Part shown: positions 8,111-16,757 of the stretch, piece after piece | Layout: each line of letters opens with the position of its first letter | Numbering within the stretch: the stretch's first letter is position 1 | The notes under the pieces: model-generated | Told to the model about the DNA's origin: nothing | The model's input: the letters and a program-made list of their open reading frames with translations, nothing else | The model's database searches: none | Origin: Fimbriimonadaceae bacterium | GTDB lineage: Bacteria > Armatimonadota > Fimbriimonadia > Fimbriimonadales > Fimbriimonadaceae | Direction: 5' to 3' | Length of the DNA stretch: 64,000 nucleotides | Assembly: GCA_019638775.1 (NCBI GenBank) | Contig: JAHBTD010000003.1 | Span: 1 to 64,000, forward strand | Translations under genes and position numbers: made by a program

Positions 8111-11101
8111 GTGACATCAAGATTCCCCAAACTTCCCTTTGCGCTCCTTTTGCTGATCTTCGCAACGTTATCGCTCGCTCAGCAAACGACTCGCCCCAAG
8201 CCACCTATGGATACTCGGGAGGAGATCTCCAAATTCTTCCCCTACCGCAAAGGTTCCAACACGGCCGAGCGTCTTGCAGGGTACGAGATTCGGATGAAGA
8301 TGGAGAAAGACTCGTTCTTCTCCAAGTTGATGTGGCGCAACGTCGGGCCGGAGCATCAGAGCGGGCGCGTCCTCGCTATCGCAACACCGCTGAACAAACC
8401 GGACGACCTCTATGTAGCGTTCGCTACAGGCGGGTTGTGGCGAACCCGAGATTGGGGTATTAGCTGGGAATCGCTCTTCGATCAAGAGAGCAGCTTTGGT
8501 ATCGGGCAAATTGCCCTGAGCGCCGATGGTCAGACGATTTGGGTGGGCACGGGAGAGCCCAATAGCCAGCGAACCAGCTATCAAGGCACGGGAGTCTTTA
8601 AGAGCACCGACAGCGGCAAGACTTGGCAGCACATGGGGCTTGCCGATACGAATCATATTGGCGCTGTGGTGATGGACCCGAAAAACCCGAACACGGTCTA
8701 TGTCGCGGCTTTAGGACACCTTTACTCGGCTAACGATGATCGTGGGGTTTTCAAGACGACCGATGGTGGTAAGACTTGGCAGCACGTCCTCAAGATCAAC
8801 GATTTGACGGGCGTTGCTGAGCTTGTGATGGACCCCACCAATTCAAATGTGCTGTACGCATCGGGATGGGAGCGCGAGCGTCGGGCGTGGGACTTCCGTG
8901 ATTCTGGCCCGGGCACGGCAGTTTTTAAGTCGGTGGATGCGGGCAAGACCTGGACGAAGCTCACGAACGGCCTTCCGAGTGGTGACCTTGGGCGTATCGG
9001 GCTTGCCGTGGCGAAGTCAAAGCCCAACGTCCTTTATGCGTTTGTTGACAACTGGAATGCCGACCCTGACTCGATCTACGAGGACGAATATACGCCCTCG
9101 GGCCAGCTGACCCCACGTCGATTTATGCTGCTCGACAAGGATAAGTTTGTGGCTGTCGAAAAGGCCACGATGACGGGATTCTTGCGCAGCACCATGCCGG
9201 CAGGAACCGATATCGACAAGGTTATCGCCGATGTCGGCAGTGGGAAGATGACGCTGAGCGATGTGATGGCGGCGATGGAGAAGAGGAACCCCGAGATCTT
9301 CACACTGGAGCGCGTCACCCATGAGATTTATCGCTCGGATGACTCGGGCAAGACCTGGAAGCGGACGCACGGATATAAGTTTGGCAATCACGGCGGATAC
9401 TACTGGGGCAAGATTCGAGTAAATCCGAACGACGAAAATGACCTTGTGACGATGGGCGTGAGCCTGCTTCGATCACGCGATGGCGGCAAGTCGTGGGAGC
9501 GGACTGGCTTTGGCCTCCATGCCGACCATCATGAGTTTTTCTATGATCCAAAGGTCAAAGGAAGGCTGCTCTCTGGCAACGACGGTGGTCCCTACATCTC
9601 GGGCGATGACGGCAAAACTTGGCGACATCTGAATAACCTCCCGGTTGGGCAGACGACCACGTTAGCCGTGGACATGAAGACCCCTTACAACATCTACGTG
9701 GGCCTACAGGACAACGGCACGATCGTTGGGCCGAGCAACTCCCCGATCGGGCGAGGCTCGACAAGCCCGTGGAAGTCCATCGGAGGTGGAGACGGAAGTT
9801 GGGTTGCAGTTGATCCCCGTGATAATGGGGACGTCGTTTACATCGCGTCGCAGTTTGGATTTCACTCGCGGCTAAATCAGGCCACGGGCGAGCGTGCTTC
9901 GGTGACTCCGCCCGACCGTCCCGGCGAATCTGAGAACCGCTTTAACTGGATATCTCCACTCATCATCTCTTCGTTCCACCCGGACATCCTTTACTGTGGA
10001 GCACAGCGTGTTTATCGCTCATTTGACCAGGGCAGAACTTGGTCGCCGATCAGCGCCGATCTCACGAAGAACCGGCCTGTGGGCGATGTTCCGCACTCCA
10101 CGATCAAAACGCTGGCCGAGAGTCCGCTGCGATTTGGGCTCCTTTATGCGGGGACCGACGACGGCAAGGTGATGATGACGCCGGATGGCGGCCTCACCTG
10201 GCGAGACATTTCGACTCCAGAAAACGACAAGTGGGTGTCACGCGTGGTGGCTTCGAAGTGGGATGTGAACACGGTTTACGTGACCCAGTCGGGCTATCGA
10301 GACGACGATTACAAGGCGTATATCTGGAAGTCCACGGATCAAGGCAAGACTTGGACGTCCATCGTCGGCGATCTTCCGGAAGGGTTTATCGAATCTATGT
10401 GTGAGGACCCGGTTCGGAAAGAGATGCTGTATGTCGCTGCTCTGAACGGGGTCTGGGTCTCGTTCAACGGTGGAAGGAATTGGGAGCCCCTAATGGCGGG
10501 CATTCCGCACATCGCAATTCATGATGTGTTGGTACACCTTCGCGATATGGATATCGTCGCGGCGAGTCACGGACGAAGCGTCTTTGTGATGAGCGCGAGG
10601 CCGCTGCAGATGCTAACGGATGAGATACGGGCCAAGGCTCTCCACGTTTGGACCGCCCCCGATATGCCGTACTCATCACGCTGGCCTTATCAGCAGCGTC
10701 CGAACTGGGACGCAAGCCCGCCCAATGAACCCACGGCGAGCGGTTGGTTTTGGTCGAAGACAGCCGGGCAAGCGTCAATCATCGTCAAGGATAAGGATGG
10801 CAAGACAGTCAAAACGGTCGAGTTTAATGCCGTGAAAGGGATGCAGCAGTGGGAGGTCTCGATGCTGCTTGATCCGGCAGGTGACAAATCGAAGGTAGAC
10901 GTCAAGAATCGGAAGGTAACCACGGCCGAGGAAGCTCTTGCCGACCCATTGGCGGGCCTCCGTGCAAAGTACATCCAACCGGGTGAGTACACGCTTGAAC
11001 TGACGGTTGGCGGGCAGAAGGCAACAACGGCCTGGAAGGTTGTCGTCCCTCAGCAGCCACAGGGTCCGGGTGGCAGAAGGCGTGGCGATGGAGATGGGTA
11101 G
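8111..11101 (+). CDS. Secreted BNR/sortilin-type beta-propeller protein
   Basis: A 996-residue secreted protein (GTG 8111, chosen because GAGG lies six bases upstream; a TTG eight codons earlier has no good site). Residues 4-25 form a signal peptide ending near SLAQQ. The body carries about eleven Asp-box motifs (S-x-D-x-G-x-x-W), for example STDSGKTW, TTDGGKTW, SVDAGKTW, SDDSGKTW, SGDDGKTW, SFDQGRTW and STDQGKTW. These mark beta-propeller blades as in sortilin/Vps10, sialidase-like BNR proteins and YCF48-type factors. There is probably a double propeller, with a C-terminal 100-residue beta domain and a Gly/Arg-rich tail. Similar proteins are abundant in Acidobacteria and Armatimonadota; their role (binding or glycosidase) is not known. 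A strong terminator follows. Confidence 0.85.
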   Translation: MTSRFPKLPFALLLLIFATLSLAQQTTRPKPPMDTREEISKFFPYRKGSNTAERLAGYEIRMKMEKDSFFSKLMWRNVGPEHQSGRVLAIATPLNKPDDLYVAFATGGLWRTRDWGISWESLFDQESSFGIGQIALSADGQTIWVGTGEPNSQRTSYQGTGVFKSTDSGKTWQHMGLADTNHIGAVVMDPKNPNTVYVAALGHLYSANDDRGVFKTTDGGKTWQHVLKINDLTGVAELVMDPTNSNVLYASGWERERRAWDFRDSGPGTAVFKSVDAGKTWTKLTNGLPSGDLGRIGLAVAKSKPNVLYAFVDNWNADPDSIYEDEYTPSGQLTPRRFMLLDKDKFVAVEKATMTGFLRSTMPAGTDIDKVIADVGSGKMTLSDVMAAMEKRNPEIFTLERVTHEIYRSDDSGKTWKRTHGYKFGNHGGYYWGKIRVNPNDENDLVTMGVSLLRSRDGGKSWERTGFGLHADHHEFFYDPKVKGRLLSGNDGGPYISGDDGKTWRHLNNLPVGQTTTLAVDMKTPYNIYVGLQDNGTIVGPSNSPIGRGSTSPWKSIGGGDGSWVAVDPRDNGDVVYIASQFGFHSRLNQATGERASVTPPDRPGESENRFNWISPLIISSFHPDILYCGAQRVYRSFDQGRTWSPISADLTKNRPVGDVPHSTIKTLAESPLRFGLLYAGTDDGKVMMTPDGGLTWRDISTPENDKWVSRVVASKWDVNTVYVTQSGYRDDDYKAYIWKSTDQGKTWTSIVGDLPEGFIESMCEDPVRKEMLYVAALNGVWVSFNGGRNWEPLMAGIPHIAIHDVLVHLRDMDIVAASHGRSVFVMSARPLQMLTDEIRAKALHVWTAPDMPYSSRWPYQQRPNWDASPPNEPTASGWFWSKTAGQASIIVKDKDGKTVKTVEFNAVKGMQQWEVSMLLDPAGDKSKVDVKNRKVTTAEEALADPLAGLRAKYIQPGEYTLELTVGGQKATTAWKVVVPQQPQGPGGRRRGDGDG

Positions 11102-11155
11102 AAGCGGACAGCTTGGAGCCCGATGTTGGTATTTGGGAACTGAGGGCAGGGTCAA

Positions 11156-11196
11156 AAAGCCGCCAACCCTGGATAGGGTTGGCGGCTTTGTTTTTG
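11156..11196. terminator. Bidirectional intrinsic terminator
   Basis: A 15-bp perfect stem (AAAGCCGCCAACCCT with its complement) and a 4-base loop, followed by TGTTTTTG on plus and an A-run on the other flank. It separates the convergent BNR and TlpA-like genes. Confidence 0.92.
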
Positions 11197-11209
11197 ATCG
11201 TTGTGTAGC

Positions 11210-12376
11210 TTACTTGCCGCCTTTGCTCTTGTTCAGGAGGGCTGTTCCAACGGTATCCACAATCTGTGGGCCGCGAAGCTTCGAGTGATCGGCGAGAATC
11301 TCGCCAGTGTCTCCATCGACGAGCAGCACGAACGGAATACCTTCCACGCCGTAACGCTTCACGAGGGAGACATCCCAGAACTTGCCTTCGTAAATCTGAG
11401 CCCAAGGCATGTTGCGCTCTTTGGTGAAGGCGTTGACCTTGTCCTTCATGTTTGCCTGATCCAGGCTGATGCCTAAAATCTCGAAGCCCTTGTCGTGATG
11501 GGTTTCGTAAGCCTTAATCACGTTCGGGAGTTCGGCGATACACGGTCCGCACCAGGTTGCCCAGAAGTCGAGAAGGACGACCTTGCCCTTGTAGCTCTTG
11601 GGGAAGCTGATCTTTTCGCCGTTGATTGTCTCTGCATCAAACGGGACAACCTTCTGGCCAACGCTGAGGTTTGGCGGGAGCGGAATCTCCTCAACTTGCT
11701 TTTCGCTTGCGCCTACGCTCAGTTTGCCTCCGGAATAGCTAATGACGTAGCTCTTGCCTTCAAAGTTAAATGGAGAGCCGACGACCACCGATTCCGAGCG
11801 TCCTTCGCTCTTGCCGTTGGCGTTGCGGTCGACCCACATGCGAGCCTTATCGCCAGGGAATCCGGCCATAGCGACGTTGTACGTCTTTCCACCGATGGTG
11901 GCTTTCCCTGAGTATCCAAAGTCCCCGTAGTAAAGAACAGTGTTCTTTAGGGCTGCACGGCCCGGATCGTTCTTGTCGAATCTGTACATTGAAACCGCGG
12001 CATCTTGACCATCAATTTTCACCGTGGCTGAGCCGAAGTACATGGTCGATTCGCCCTGCTTGCGAGCGTCCCATTTTGCGGGTGTGTCGTTGGTGAAATC
12101 GCCGTCGGCGTTCGAGTCGACGAAGAGGGCCTGACTGCCGTCGGCTTTCTCGTCAAGAACGAAAGCAAAGCTCTTTTCGCCGAAGACAAACGTTCCGTAC
12201 ATCGGAGAGCTCAGTGAACTCGGGGCCTTTTTGACACCGGTTGCTTCGGATTTCATCTCGGCTCGGACGGGTACATATCCGCCCATCTTCGCGGTCATAC
12301 CGGAAGACACAAAGCTTAAGTTAAAGTCGTCGGCTAATCCAGCGCCGACCATGCTGAGGAGAAGAGTTGTAATCAT
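11210..12376 (-). CDS. Exported TlpA-like thioredoxin-domain protein
   Basis: A 388-residue protein with a short signal peptide (MITTLLLSMVGAGLA). A long N-terminal beta-rich region of about 230 residues contains DSNADGDFTND and DRNANGKSEG, which look like Asp-rich calcium-type loops. A C-terminal TlpA/ResA-type thioredoxin domain follows. The redox motif WCGPC is near residue 277, inside LLDFWATWCGPC, and the cis-Pro is in EGIPFVLL. It probably reduces or forms disulfides outside the cytoplasm; no cytochrome biogenesis genes are near. Start at ATG 12376 is set by AGGGG seven bases upstream. An extra 11-residue upstream extension is possible but overlaps the control region of the divergent gene. 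Confidence 0.85.
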   Translation of the reverse strand: MITTLLLSMVGAGLADDFNLSFVSSGMTAKMGGYVPVRAEMKSEATGVKKAPSSLSSPMYGTFVFGEKSFAFVLDEKADGSQALFVDSNADGDFTNDTPAKWDARKQGESTMYFGSATVKIDGQDAAVSMYRFDKNDPGRAALKNTVLYYGDFGYSGKATIGGKTYNVAMAGFPGDKARMWVDRNANGKSEGRSESVVVGSPFNFEGKSYVISYSGGKLSVGASEKQVEEIPLPPNLSVGQKVVPFDAETINGEKISFPKSYKGKVVLLDFWATWCGPCIAELPNVIKAYETHHDKGFEILGISLDQANMKDKVNAFTKERNMPWAQIYEGKFWDVSLVKRYGVEGIPFVLLVDGDTGEILADHSKLRGPQIVDTVGTALLNKSKGGK

Positions 12377-12480
12377 AGATTGACCCCTAAGGTTTGGTTT
12401 ACGTCTCAAGCGGACACGAAATCAGCCGTTCCGCGCTTCTTAGCGCAGAATACCGCGTTGGCGCTGAAGGTTCCGCCAAA

Positions 12481-13611
12481 ATGGCATTGATGCACCCTGA
12501 CACACTCCCTACCGGACACCCCACCGTTGGCGAACGACGATCCTATGGCACCCTTCCCGAATCCGAACGGTTTGGGATCGGCGTTTTGGGCTTGCATGAA
12601 GGCCACACAATGCTAGTTGCCCTTCGCGCAAGTGGGTTGTGCAAAGCCGTCGCCGGGTGTGACTTATCGCCGGGGAAGCGTGGAGCGGCGCTGGGGGCTG
12701 CACCAGAGATTCGGATTTTCGACGATTACGACGCGATGCTGAAAATGCCGGAGGTCAAGATCGTGGCGATCTACACACCCGACCATCTCCACGCCGAACA
12801 TATTGAAAAGGCGTTTCGGGCCGGAAAGCATGTGATCTGCACGAAACCGCTCATCAACGACTTCGCCTCCGCGCCAGCTTTGAAGAAGGTCGCCGAGGAG
12901 ACCGGGATGCGGCTGCAGGTGGGGCAGTCCACCCGGTTTTACGAGCCGATGCAGCGGCAGAGGGAGCTTTTTGAAGCGGGGCATTTTGGGGAGGTTGAGG
13001 TGCTGGACGCGCACTACAACCACCGGATGGATTGGTGGTACGAAAAGAGTCCATGGACGGTGGACAACACCCACTGGGCATACCTGGGAATGAGCCATCC
13101 GCTGGACCTGATGCGCTGGTATCTGGGGCCGATCCGCGAGGTCCACGCCTTCGGCACCACTACCGAGCTTGGCAGGAAGTACGGCATGAAGACCCCCGAC
13201 GCAATTGTGGTCAACCTGATCGCGGAGAATGGGAAGATCGGGCGGGTGCTGGGCAACTACGGCATTCATGAGCTGCCGACCGGGCGGTCGATGATCGAGT
13301 GTTGGCTGATGGGGTCTAAGGGTTCCTCCGTGGCGCGGTATCCCGATCTGCGGTTTACGTATCACGACGGTCGGGGCGTGGAGATTGAAGAGGATTATCA
13401 CCACGCAATGGCGGGCTATTACTATCGGCACGAGCTGAAGGGGATGCACTTCGGCGAGTTCTGCAACTACGCCGACTACTTTGCGTCCTGCCTGCTCAGC
13501 GGCAAACCGAACTCCCCAGACTTGAGCGAGGGGCTGGAAACCCTGGCGTTGATGGCCGCGGTGGTGGAGAGTTTGGAGTCGGGGAAGAGTGTGGCGGTGG
13601 GAGGGAAGTGA
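12481..13611 (+). CDS. Gfo/Idh/MocA family oxidoreductase
   Basis: A 376-residue NAD(P)-dependent sugar-type dehydrogenase. The Rossmann part contains FGIGVLGLHEGH (a variant of G-x-G-x-x-G), IVAIYTPDHLHAEHIEKAF, then AGKHVICTKPL, where the usual E-K-P is T-K-P with the catalytic Lys kept. The C-terminal domain has GMSHPLDLMRWYLG, the position of the conserved G-x-H-x-x-D. ATG 12481 is preferred, with GAAGG upstream; a longer frame would begin 29 codons earlier, close to the divergent TlpA-like gene. The substrate cannot be told from sequence. A second family member lies at 33256. Confidence 0.88.
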   Translation: MALMHPDTLPTGHPTVGERRSYGTLPESERFGIGVLGLHEGHTMLVALRASGLCKAVAGCDLSPGKRGAALGAAPEIRIFDDYDAMLKMPEVKIVAIYTPDHLHAEHIEKAFRAGKHVICTKPLINDFASAPALKKVAEETGMRLQVGQSTRFYEPMQRQRELFEAGHFGEVEVLDAHYNHRMDWWYEKSPWTVDNTHWAYLGMSHPLDLMRWYLGPIREVHAFGTTTELGRKYGMKTPDAIVVNLIAENGKIGRVLGNYGIHELPTGRSMIECWLMGSKGSSVARYPDLRFTYHDGRGVEIEEDYHHAMAGYYYRHELKGMHFGEFCNYADYFASCLLSGKPNSPDLSEGLETLALMAAVVESLESGKSVAVGGK

Positions 13612-13625
13612 GTCGGTTGACTTGA

Positions 13626-13661
13626 TAGGTCAGATAGGACGAGTAAGACCTATAGGATTTA
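13626..13661. repeat. TAGG-type tandem repeat with 9-nt period
   Basis: Four nonamers (TAGGTCAGA, TAGGACGAG, TAAGACCTA, TAGGATTTA) just after the oxidoreductase gene. The same family, with period 9, recurs at 40682-40735. Confidence 0.65.
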
Positions 13662-13705
13662 TCCATATCTGGCCAAAACTGATCATTCTCTATCCGTTGG
13701 ATGGC

Positions 13706-13748
13706 TCACCCTCCCCCTCGACGGGGGAGGGACGGGGTGGGGGTGGCA
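13706..13748 (+). repeat. Left 43-bp inverted repeat of the DUF559 cassette
   Basis: This 43-base unit, TCACCCTCCCCCTCGACGGG onward, is the exact reverse complement of 14241-14283. Each unit has an inner palindrome CCCTCCCCCTCGACGGGGGAG-like stem and a GGGGTGGGGGTGGCA arm. Confidence 0.92.
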
Positions 13749-13777
13749 CTTGCCCAAGCCGCTAACTACAAATGAGG

Positions 13778-13820
13778 TCCCCTTCCCCCTTGACGGGGGA
13801 AGGAAGGGATGGGGGTGGCA
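13778..13820 (+). repeat. Diverged second copy of the cassette repeat
   Basis: A direct, imperfect copy of the unit at 13706 (TCCCCTTCCCCCTTGACGGG onward, ending GATGGGGGTGGCA), starting 72 bases after the first one and 32 bases before the DUF559 start codon. It can form its own hairpin. Confidence 0.85.
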
Positions 13821-13852
13821 GACGCACAAGTCTCAGGTGCTAGATTAACGCC

Positions 13853-14296
13853 ATGCCAAGAAAGCTTAAGCGTCTCGTCGAGTTCGCCCGCGACAACCGC
13901 GTCAGCGCAACCGACGCCGAGCGGCAACTTTGGCAATATCTGAAGGGCAAACAAATAGGCTTTCGCTTCCGCCAACAACACCCACTCGACGACGATTTCG
14001 TCGTCGACTTCTTCTGTCCAGAGGCTCGGATAGCGGTTGAGCTTGACGGCTCAGTTCATAACGGAGAGGAGGCCTCTGACGCATCGCGTCAGAGGAAGAT
14101 CGAGGAGCTTGGAATCTTGGTCATTCGATTTAGGAATGAGGAGGTTTATGACAATGTTGAGGCGGTGGTTCGGAAGATAGTTGAGGTTTGCGAGAGCAGG
14201 CTTGGGTTGAGAAGTGCGCGGTATTTGCGGAAAGAAGAAGTGCCACCCCCACCCCGTCCCTCCCCCGTCGAGGGGGAGGGTGACTTCACTTCATAA
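13853..14296 (+). CDS. DUF559 endonuclease-domain protein in inverted-repeat cassette
   Basis: A 147-residue DUF559 protein, a family related to very-short-patch-repair-type PD-(D/E)xK endonucleases. The body (residues 15-120) is typical: SATDAERQLWQYL, FRFRQQHPLDDDFVVDFFCP, then IAVELDGSVHN. Asp52 and Glu63 are the likely metal-binding pair, and VIRFRNEEVYDNVEAV closes the fold. The last 18 residues (VPPPPRPSPVEGEGDFTS) are encoded by the right-hand copy of the inverted repeat. The gene therefore grew into, or was captured with, the repeat. DUF559 genes are often seen next to such palindromic units in other bacteria, which suggests a small mobile unit, but movement is inference. No start-site ribosome-binding site is obvious. 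Confidence 0.85.
   Translation: MPRKLKRLVEFARDNRVSATDAERQLWQYLKGKQIGFRFRQQHPLDDDFVVDFFCPEARIAVELDGSVHNGEEASDASRQRKIEELGILVIRFRNEEVYDNVEAVVRKIVEVCESRLGLRSARYLRKEEVPPPPRPSPVEGEGDFTS
14241..14283 (-). repeat. Right 43-bp inverted repeat of the DUF559 cassette
   Basis: Exact reverse complement of 13706-13748 over all 43 bases. It overlaps the 3' end of the DUF559 coding sequence. No target-site duplication was found just outside the two copies. Confidence 0.92.
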
Positions 14297-14423
14297 ATGT
14301 GAATAGAGAACATGTCTCCCCATCCTCAACCTTTTCCAACCTCTTCACTTGGTCGGAGCCACAGTCGAGGCGGAAGGAGACGCTTTCCGACGCTTTAGGA
14401 GGAATCTCCACAACCGCACAGAA
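14286..14423 (-). pseudogene. Possible 3' remnant of a minus-strand gene (copy 1)
   Basis: The minus strand here reads CAVVEIPPKASESV through SDQVKRLEKV to a TGA stop at 14286. It has no start codon. It resembles the minus-strand reading at 15553-15690 (NAVFWVKPRIPS through NQVNRMLK), which also sits directly upstream of a member of the paralogous pair. The two could be decayed ends of one duplicated gene. The match is short and gapped. Confidence 0.25.
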
Positions 14424-14449
14424 ATCAGCACAAGAGGTTAACTGCTGAC

Positions 14450-15493
14450 GTGCATGCCATGTTGATACAATTCATAGCACTGATATGCTTTGCGCCAACA
14501 GATAGCCCCGAAATGCGAGCATACCGGGAGGCTATTCACGTCTTCGAATCCTCGCCGCTCAAGACGGTTCAGGATGAACGAGTGGCTTGGTTCCGGGCTC
14601 AGAAACCTTTGGGCCAAATGTTGCGCAAGTGGGTGCCAGGAAAGTCACCGGACCAGTCGATCAACAAGTGCCTGAACGCACTATCGTCACAATCCAAAGA
14701 GCAGGGGCTTATCTTTTGTAACACCTCCTGGCTCAATGTTCGAGAGGCGACCTCGGTTGTCAGGGTACAGCCTGAAAATCAGGATGTACTCCTAAACATC
14801 TCGTATTCCTCCAATTTAGATGAGAACAACAAGTACACACAAGCCATCTTGTACCTGCAACGGACCAAGGACGGATGGTCGGTTCAGCGGCTCTTAACTC
14901 AAAAGGGCGTCACTGATGAATTGCCGTGGCCGACCTCTGCTGTCCGCGTCGGTGACCAACTGCTTATTGGAACTGCCTCTTGGTGGATGAGCAACAGCCC
15001 CAAAGTCTCCGCTGAGCTGCTTCGCTTGACTCCTGGAGGTTGGCGATGCGAACAGCATCTCATGCCTAAGTTTGAATGCTGGCAGATTGATAGATTTTCA
15101 AAGAACGGGAAACTGTGGGAAAGATCGGTCAGCGGATACGCCTATCCCAAGAACGTATCCGTCGCCCATGTCGCGGCAAACATTGAGATGAAGGCGAGGT
15201 TCGTTTGGAAGCCTGGTGGAGTCGTACATGTCGTAGAAACTCGGATAGCAACCGCTTATGCCGCTTTCGACGATTTGATTGGGGCCGTGAAACGAGGAGA
15301 TCGGGAGACAACGCGAAGGCTTTGCTCAACAAAGAAGCTTGCAGATCGAATCATGACGGTACGAAAAGACCTATCCGAGCATCCCAATGCTGGTCCAGCA
15401 GGTTCGACTTCGTTTACGCTTCACGATATCGGCCTTGAATGCCACTTTAAGAAAGTTGATGGTGTGTGGAAACTCTTCCGACTCACTCAGTAG
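14450..15493 (+). CDS. Hypothetical protein, tandem paralogue A
   Basis: A 347-residue protein (GTG 14450 or ATG 14459), with a short hydrophobic start (MLIQFIALICFAPT) that may be a signal peptide. The family is not recognised. The middle has WPTSAVRVGDQLLIGTASWW. The last third carries YPKNVSVAHVAANIEMKARF, then AAFDDLIGAVKRGDRE and a helical stretch, ending in a beta-rich tail. This last third is clearly shared with the next gene, so the two arose by tandem duplication and then diverged strongly. The FDDLIGAVKRGD segment recalls small NTF2-like or helical repeat domains, but I cannot assign it. The gene lies just beyond the DUF559 cassette, in accessory DNA. Confidence 0.7.
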   Translation: MHAMLIQFIALICFAPTDSPEMRAYREAIHVFESSPLKTVQDERVAWFRAQKPLGQMLRKWVPGKSPDQSINKCLNALSSQSKEQGLIFCNTSWLNVREATSVVRVQPENQDVLLNISYSSNLDENNKYTQAILYLQRTKDGWSVQRLLTQKGVTDELPWPTSAVRVGDQLLIGTASWWMSNSPKVSAELLRLTPGGWRCEQHLMPKFECWQIDRFSKNGKLWERSVSGYAYPKNVSVAHVAANIEMKARFVWKPGGVVHVVETRIATAYAAFDDLIGAVKRGDRETTRRLCSTKKLADRIMTVRKDLSEHPNAGPAGSTSFTLHDIGLECHFKKVDGVWKLFRLTQ

Positions 15494-15552
15494 CGGCATG
15501 GAGACTATTGAGAGCGGCTAATTTGAGGGTCAGGGGTAAGTGAGGTTTGCTG

Positions 15553-15690
15553 TCACTTTAACATTCGATTCACTTGGTTGGGACCATCATCACGCGGAAT
15601 TGATGCGTCACTTATCTGTTGCAACTTTGTAATCTTGAGGGCGTAGGAAGGAATCCTCGGCTTCACCCAGAACACAGCATTACAGACTTC
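15553..15690 (-). pseudogene. Possible 3' remnant of a minus-strand gene (copy 2)
   Basis: The minus-strand reading ends RDDGPNQVNRMLK and is preceded by NAVFWVKPRIPSYALKI. It sits just upstream of paralogue B, as copy 1 does upstream of paralogue A. An ATG-started frame exists, but its first residues overlap paralogue B. Probably a non-functional fragment, if it was ever coding. Confidence 0.25.
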
Positions 15691-15691
15691 G

Positions 15692-16747
15692 ATGTTGCCT
15701 CTTTTGTTATTATCAACGACCCCAATCAGCCCAGACACTGCTGTTCTGAAACAAGCCTATGCCCAAGCGCAGGAGTGTGACTGGGACTCAGAAGAGGGGC
15801 AACGAGCGGCTTGGAGGATCATCGGTGACAGTCTCGCTAAAATCACAATCAATTGGCCCATCAATAAGATGTCCAGCGTGACGATTTCCTCGCGGATAGA
15901 TAGGCTAGTGAAGCAAGCAGATATGGAGGATCAATCTAACAGGATTGAAGAGAGCCTTCTGACAATGCCCTTTTGCACCCGCATCTCACCAAGAACCGTA
16001 AAGGACGGCATCGTGTGCCTTGTCGGTATCCGACGCCGCAATAGTTACGACGAGTTAGGAGCAATATTCTTCATTCGAAGGGAGCAGAGTGGCATGGTGG
16101 CTTCAATTCTCAAAACAGGCAATAGTGATTCGACATTGCCGGGACCAACTGCCGCTATCATGACTCAGAAAGGCCTTATCGTTACTGGGATGCAGCATTG
16201 GTACGGCAATCGTCCCTCGTCGGCAATAAGCGTCTTCCAACGCTGGCCTATGCGATGGGCTCGCACGCTGCATAGAGAGACCAGCTTTGAGAGTTGGAGA
16301 ATTGATAAGCCAAGACGTGTCGCTGGAACGAAGTTTGCCTATGAGGCGATGGCCATAGGCAGAAAGTATCCGCGAAATGTAAGTACTAGTCACGCTAACG
16401 CTAATGTTGAAATGTGCGCAAGATTCTTTTTCGACGGAAACCACCTCTACATGCGCGAATGGCGAGGAGAAAACGCATGGGCCAAATTTGACGATCTTAT
16501 TGGTGCCGTTGTGCGTGGAAGGAAGGGCGAAGTGCAGCGCATATGTCTTCGCAAGCGGGACGCTGAAGAACTCATGAAGTTTCGCGGTGAGCTTGAAGGG
16601 GGCCTGAACGCTTTTAACAGCGACAGTAATTGCAGCATAAGAGACTATGATTTTCTCTTGCCCGATATCCGTAAGCGCTTTCACTTCATCCGAAAGGACA
16701 GCGAATGGCGTCTCGCCAAACTTACCACTTACAAGCCACACCCGTGA
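15692..16747 (+). CDS. Hypothetical protein, tandem paralogue B
   Basis: A 351-residue protein of unknown function, with a hydrophobic start MLPLLLLSTTP that may be a signal peptide. It aligns with the preceding gene most clearly at YPRNVSTSHANANVEMCARF, at AWAKFDDLIGAVVRGRKGE and in the final beta-rich segment RFHFIRKDSEWRLAKL, where paralogue A has CHFKKVDGVWKLFRL. It is more basic than paralogue A. It ends ten bases before the stop of the converging hexosaminidase gene. Nothing in it points to a catalytic site. Confidence 0.7.
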   Translation: MLPLLLLSTTPISPDTAVLKQAYAQAQECDWDSEEGQRAAWRIIGDSLAKITINWPINKMSSVTISSRIDRLVKQADMEDQSNRIEESLLTMPFCTRISPRTVKDGIVCLVGIRRRNSYDELGAIFFIRREQSGMVASILKTGNSDSTLPGPTAAIMTQKGLIVTGMQHWYGNRPSSAISVFQRWPMRWARTLHRETSFESWRIDKPRRVAGTKFAYEAMAIGRKYPRNVSTSHANANVEMCARFFFDGNHLYMREWRGENAWAKFDDLIGAVVRGRKGEVQRICLRKRDAEELMKFRGELEGGLNAFNSDSNCSIRDYDFLLPDIRKRFHFIRKDSEWRLAKLTTYKPHP

Positions 16748-16757
16748 CGTAAAACTC

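Noticed and set aside
12664-13449. Minus-strand ORF opposite the Gfo/Idh/MocA oxidoreductase gene
   Set aside because: It is a shadow of the real gene; the translation is His/Pro-rich without any fold pattern.
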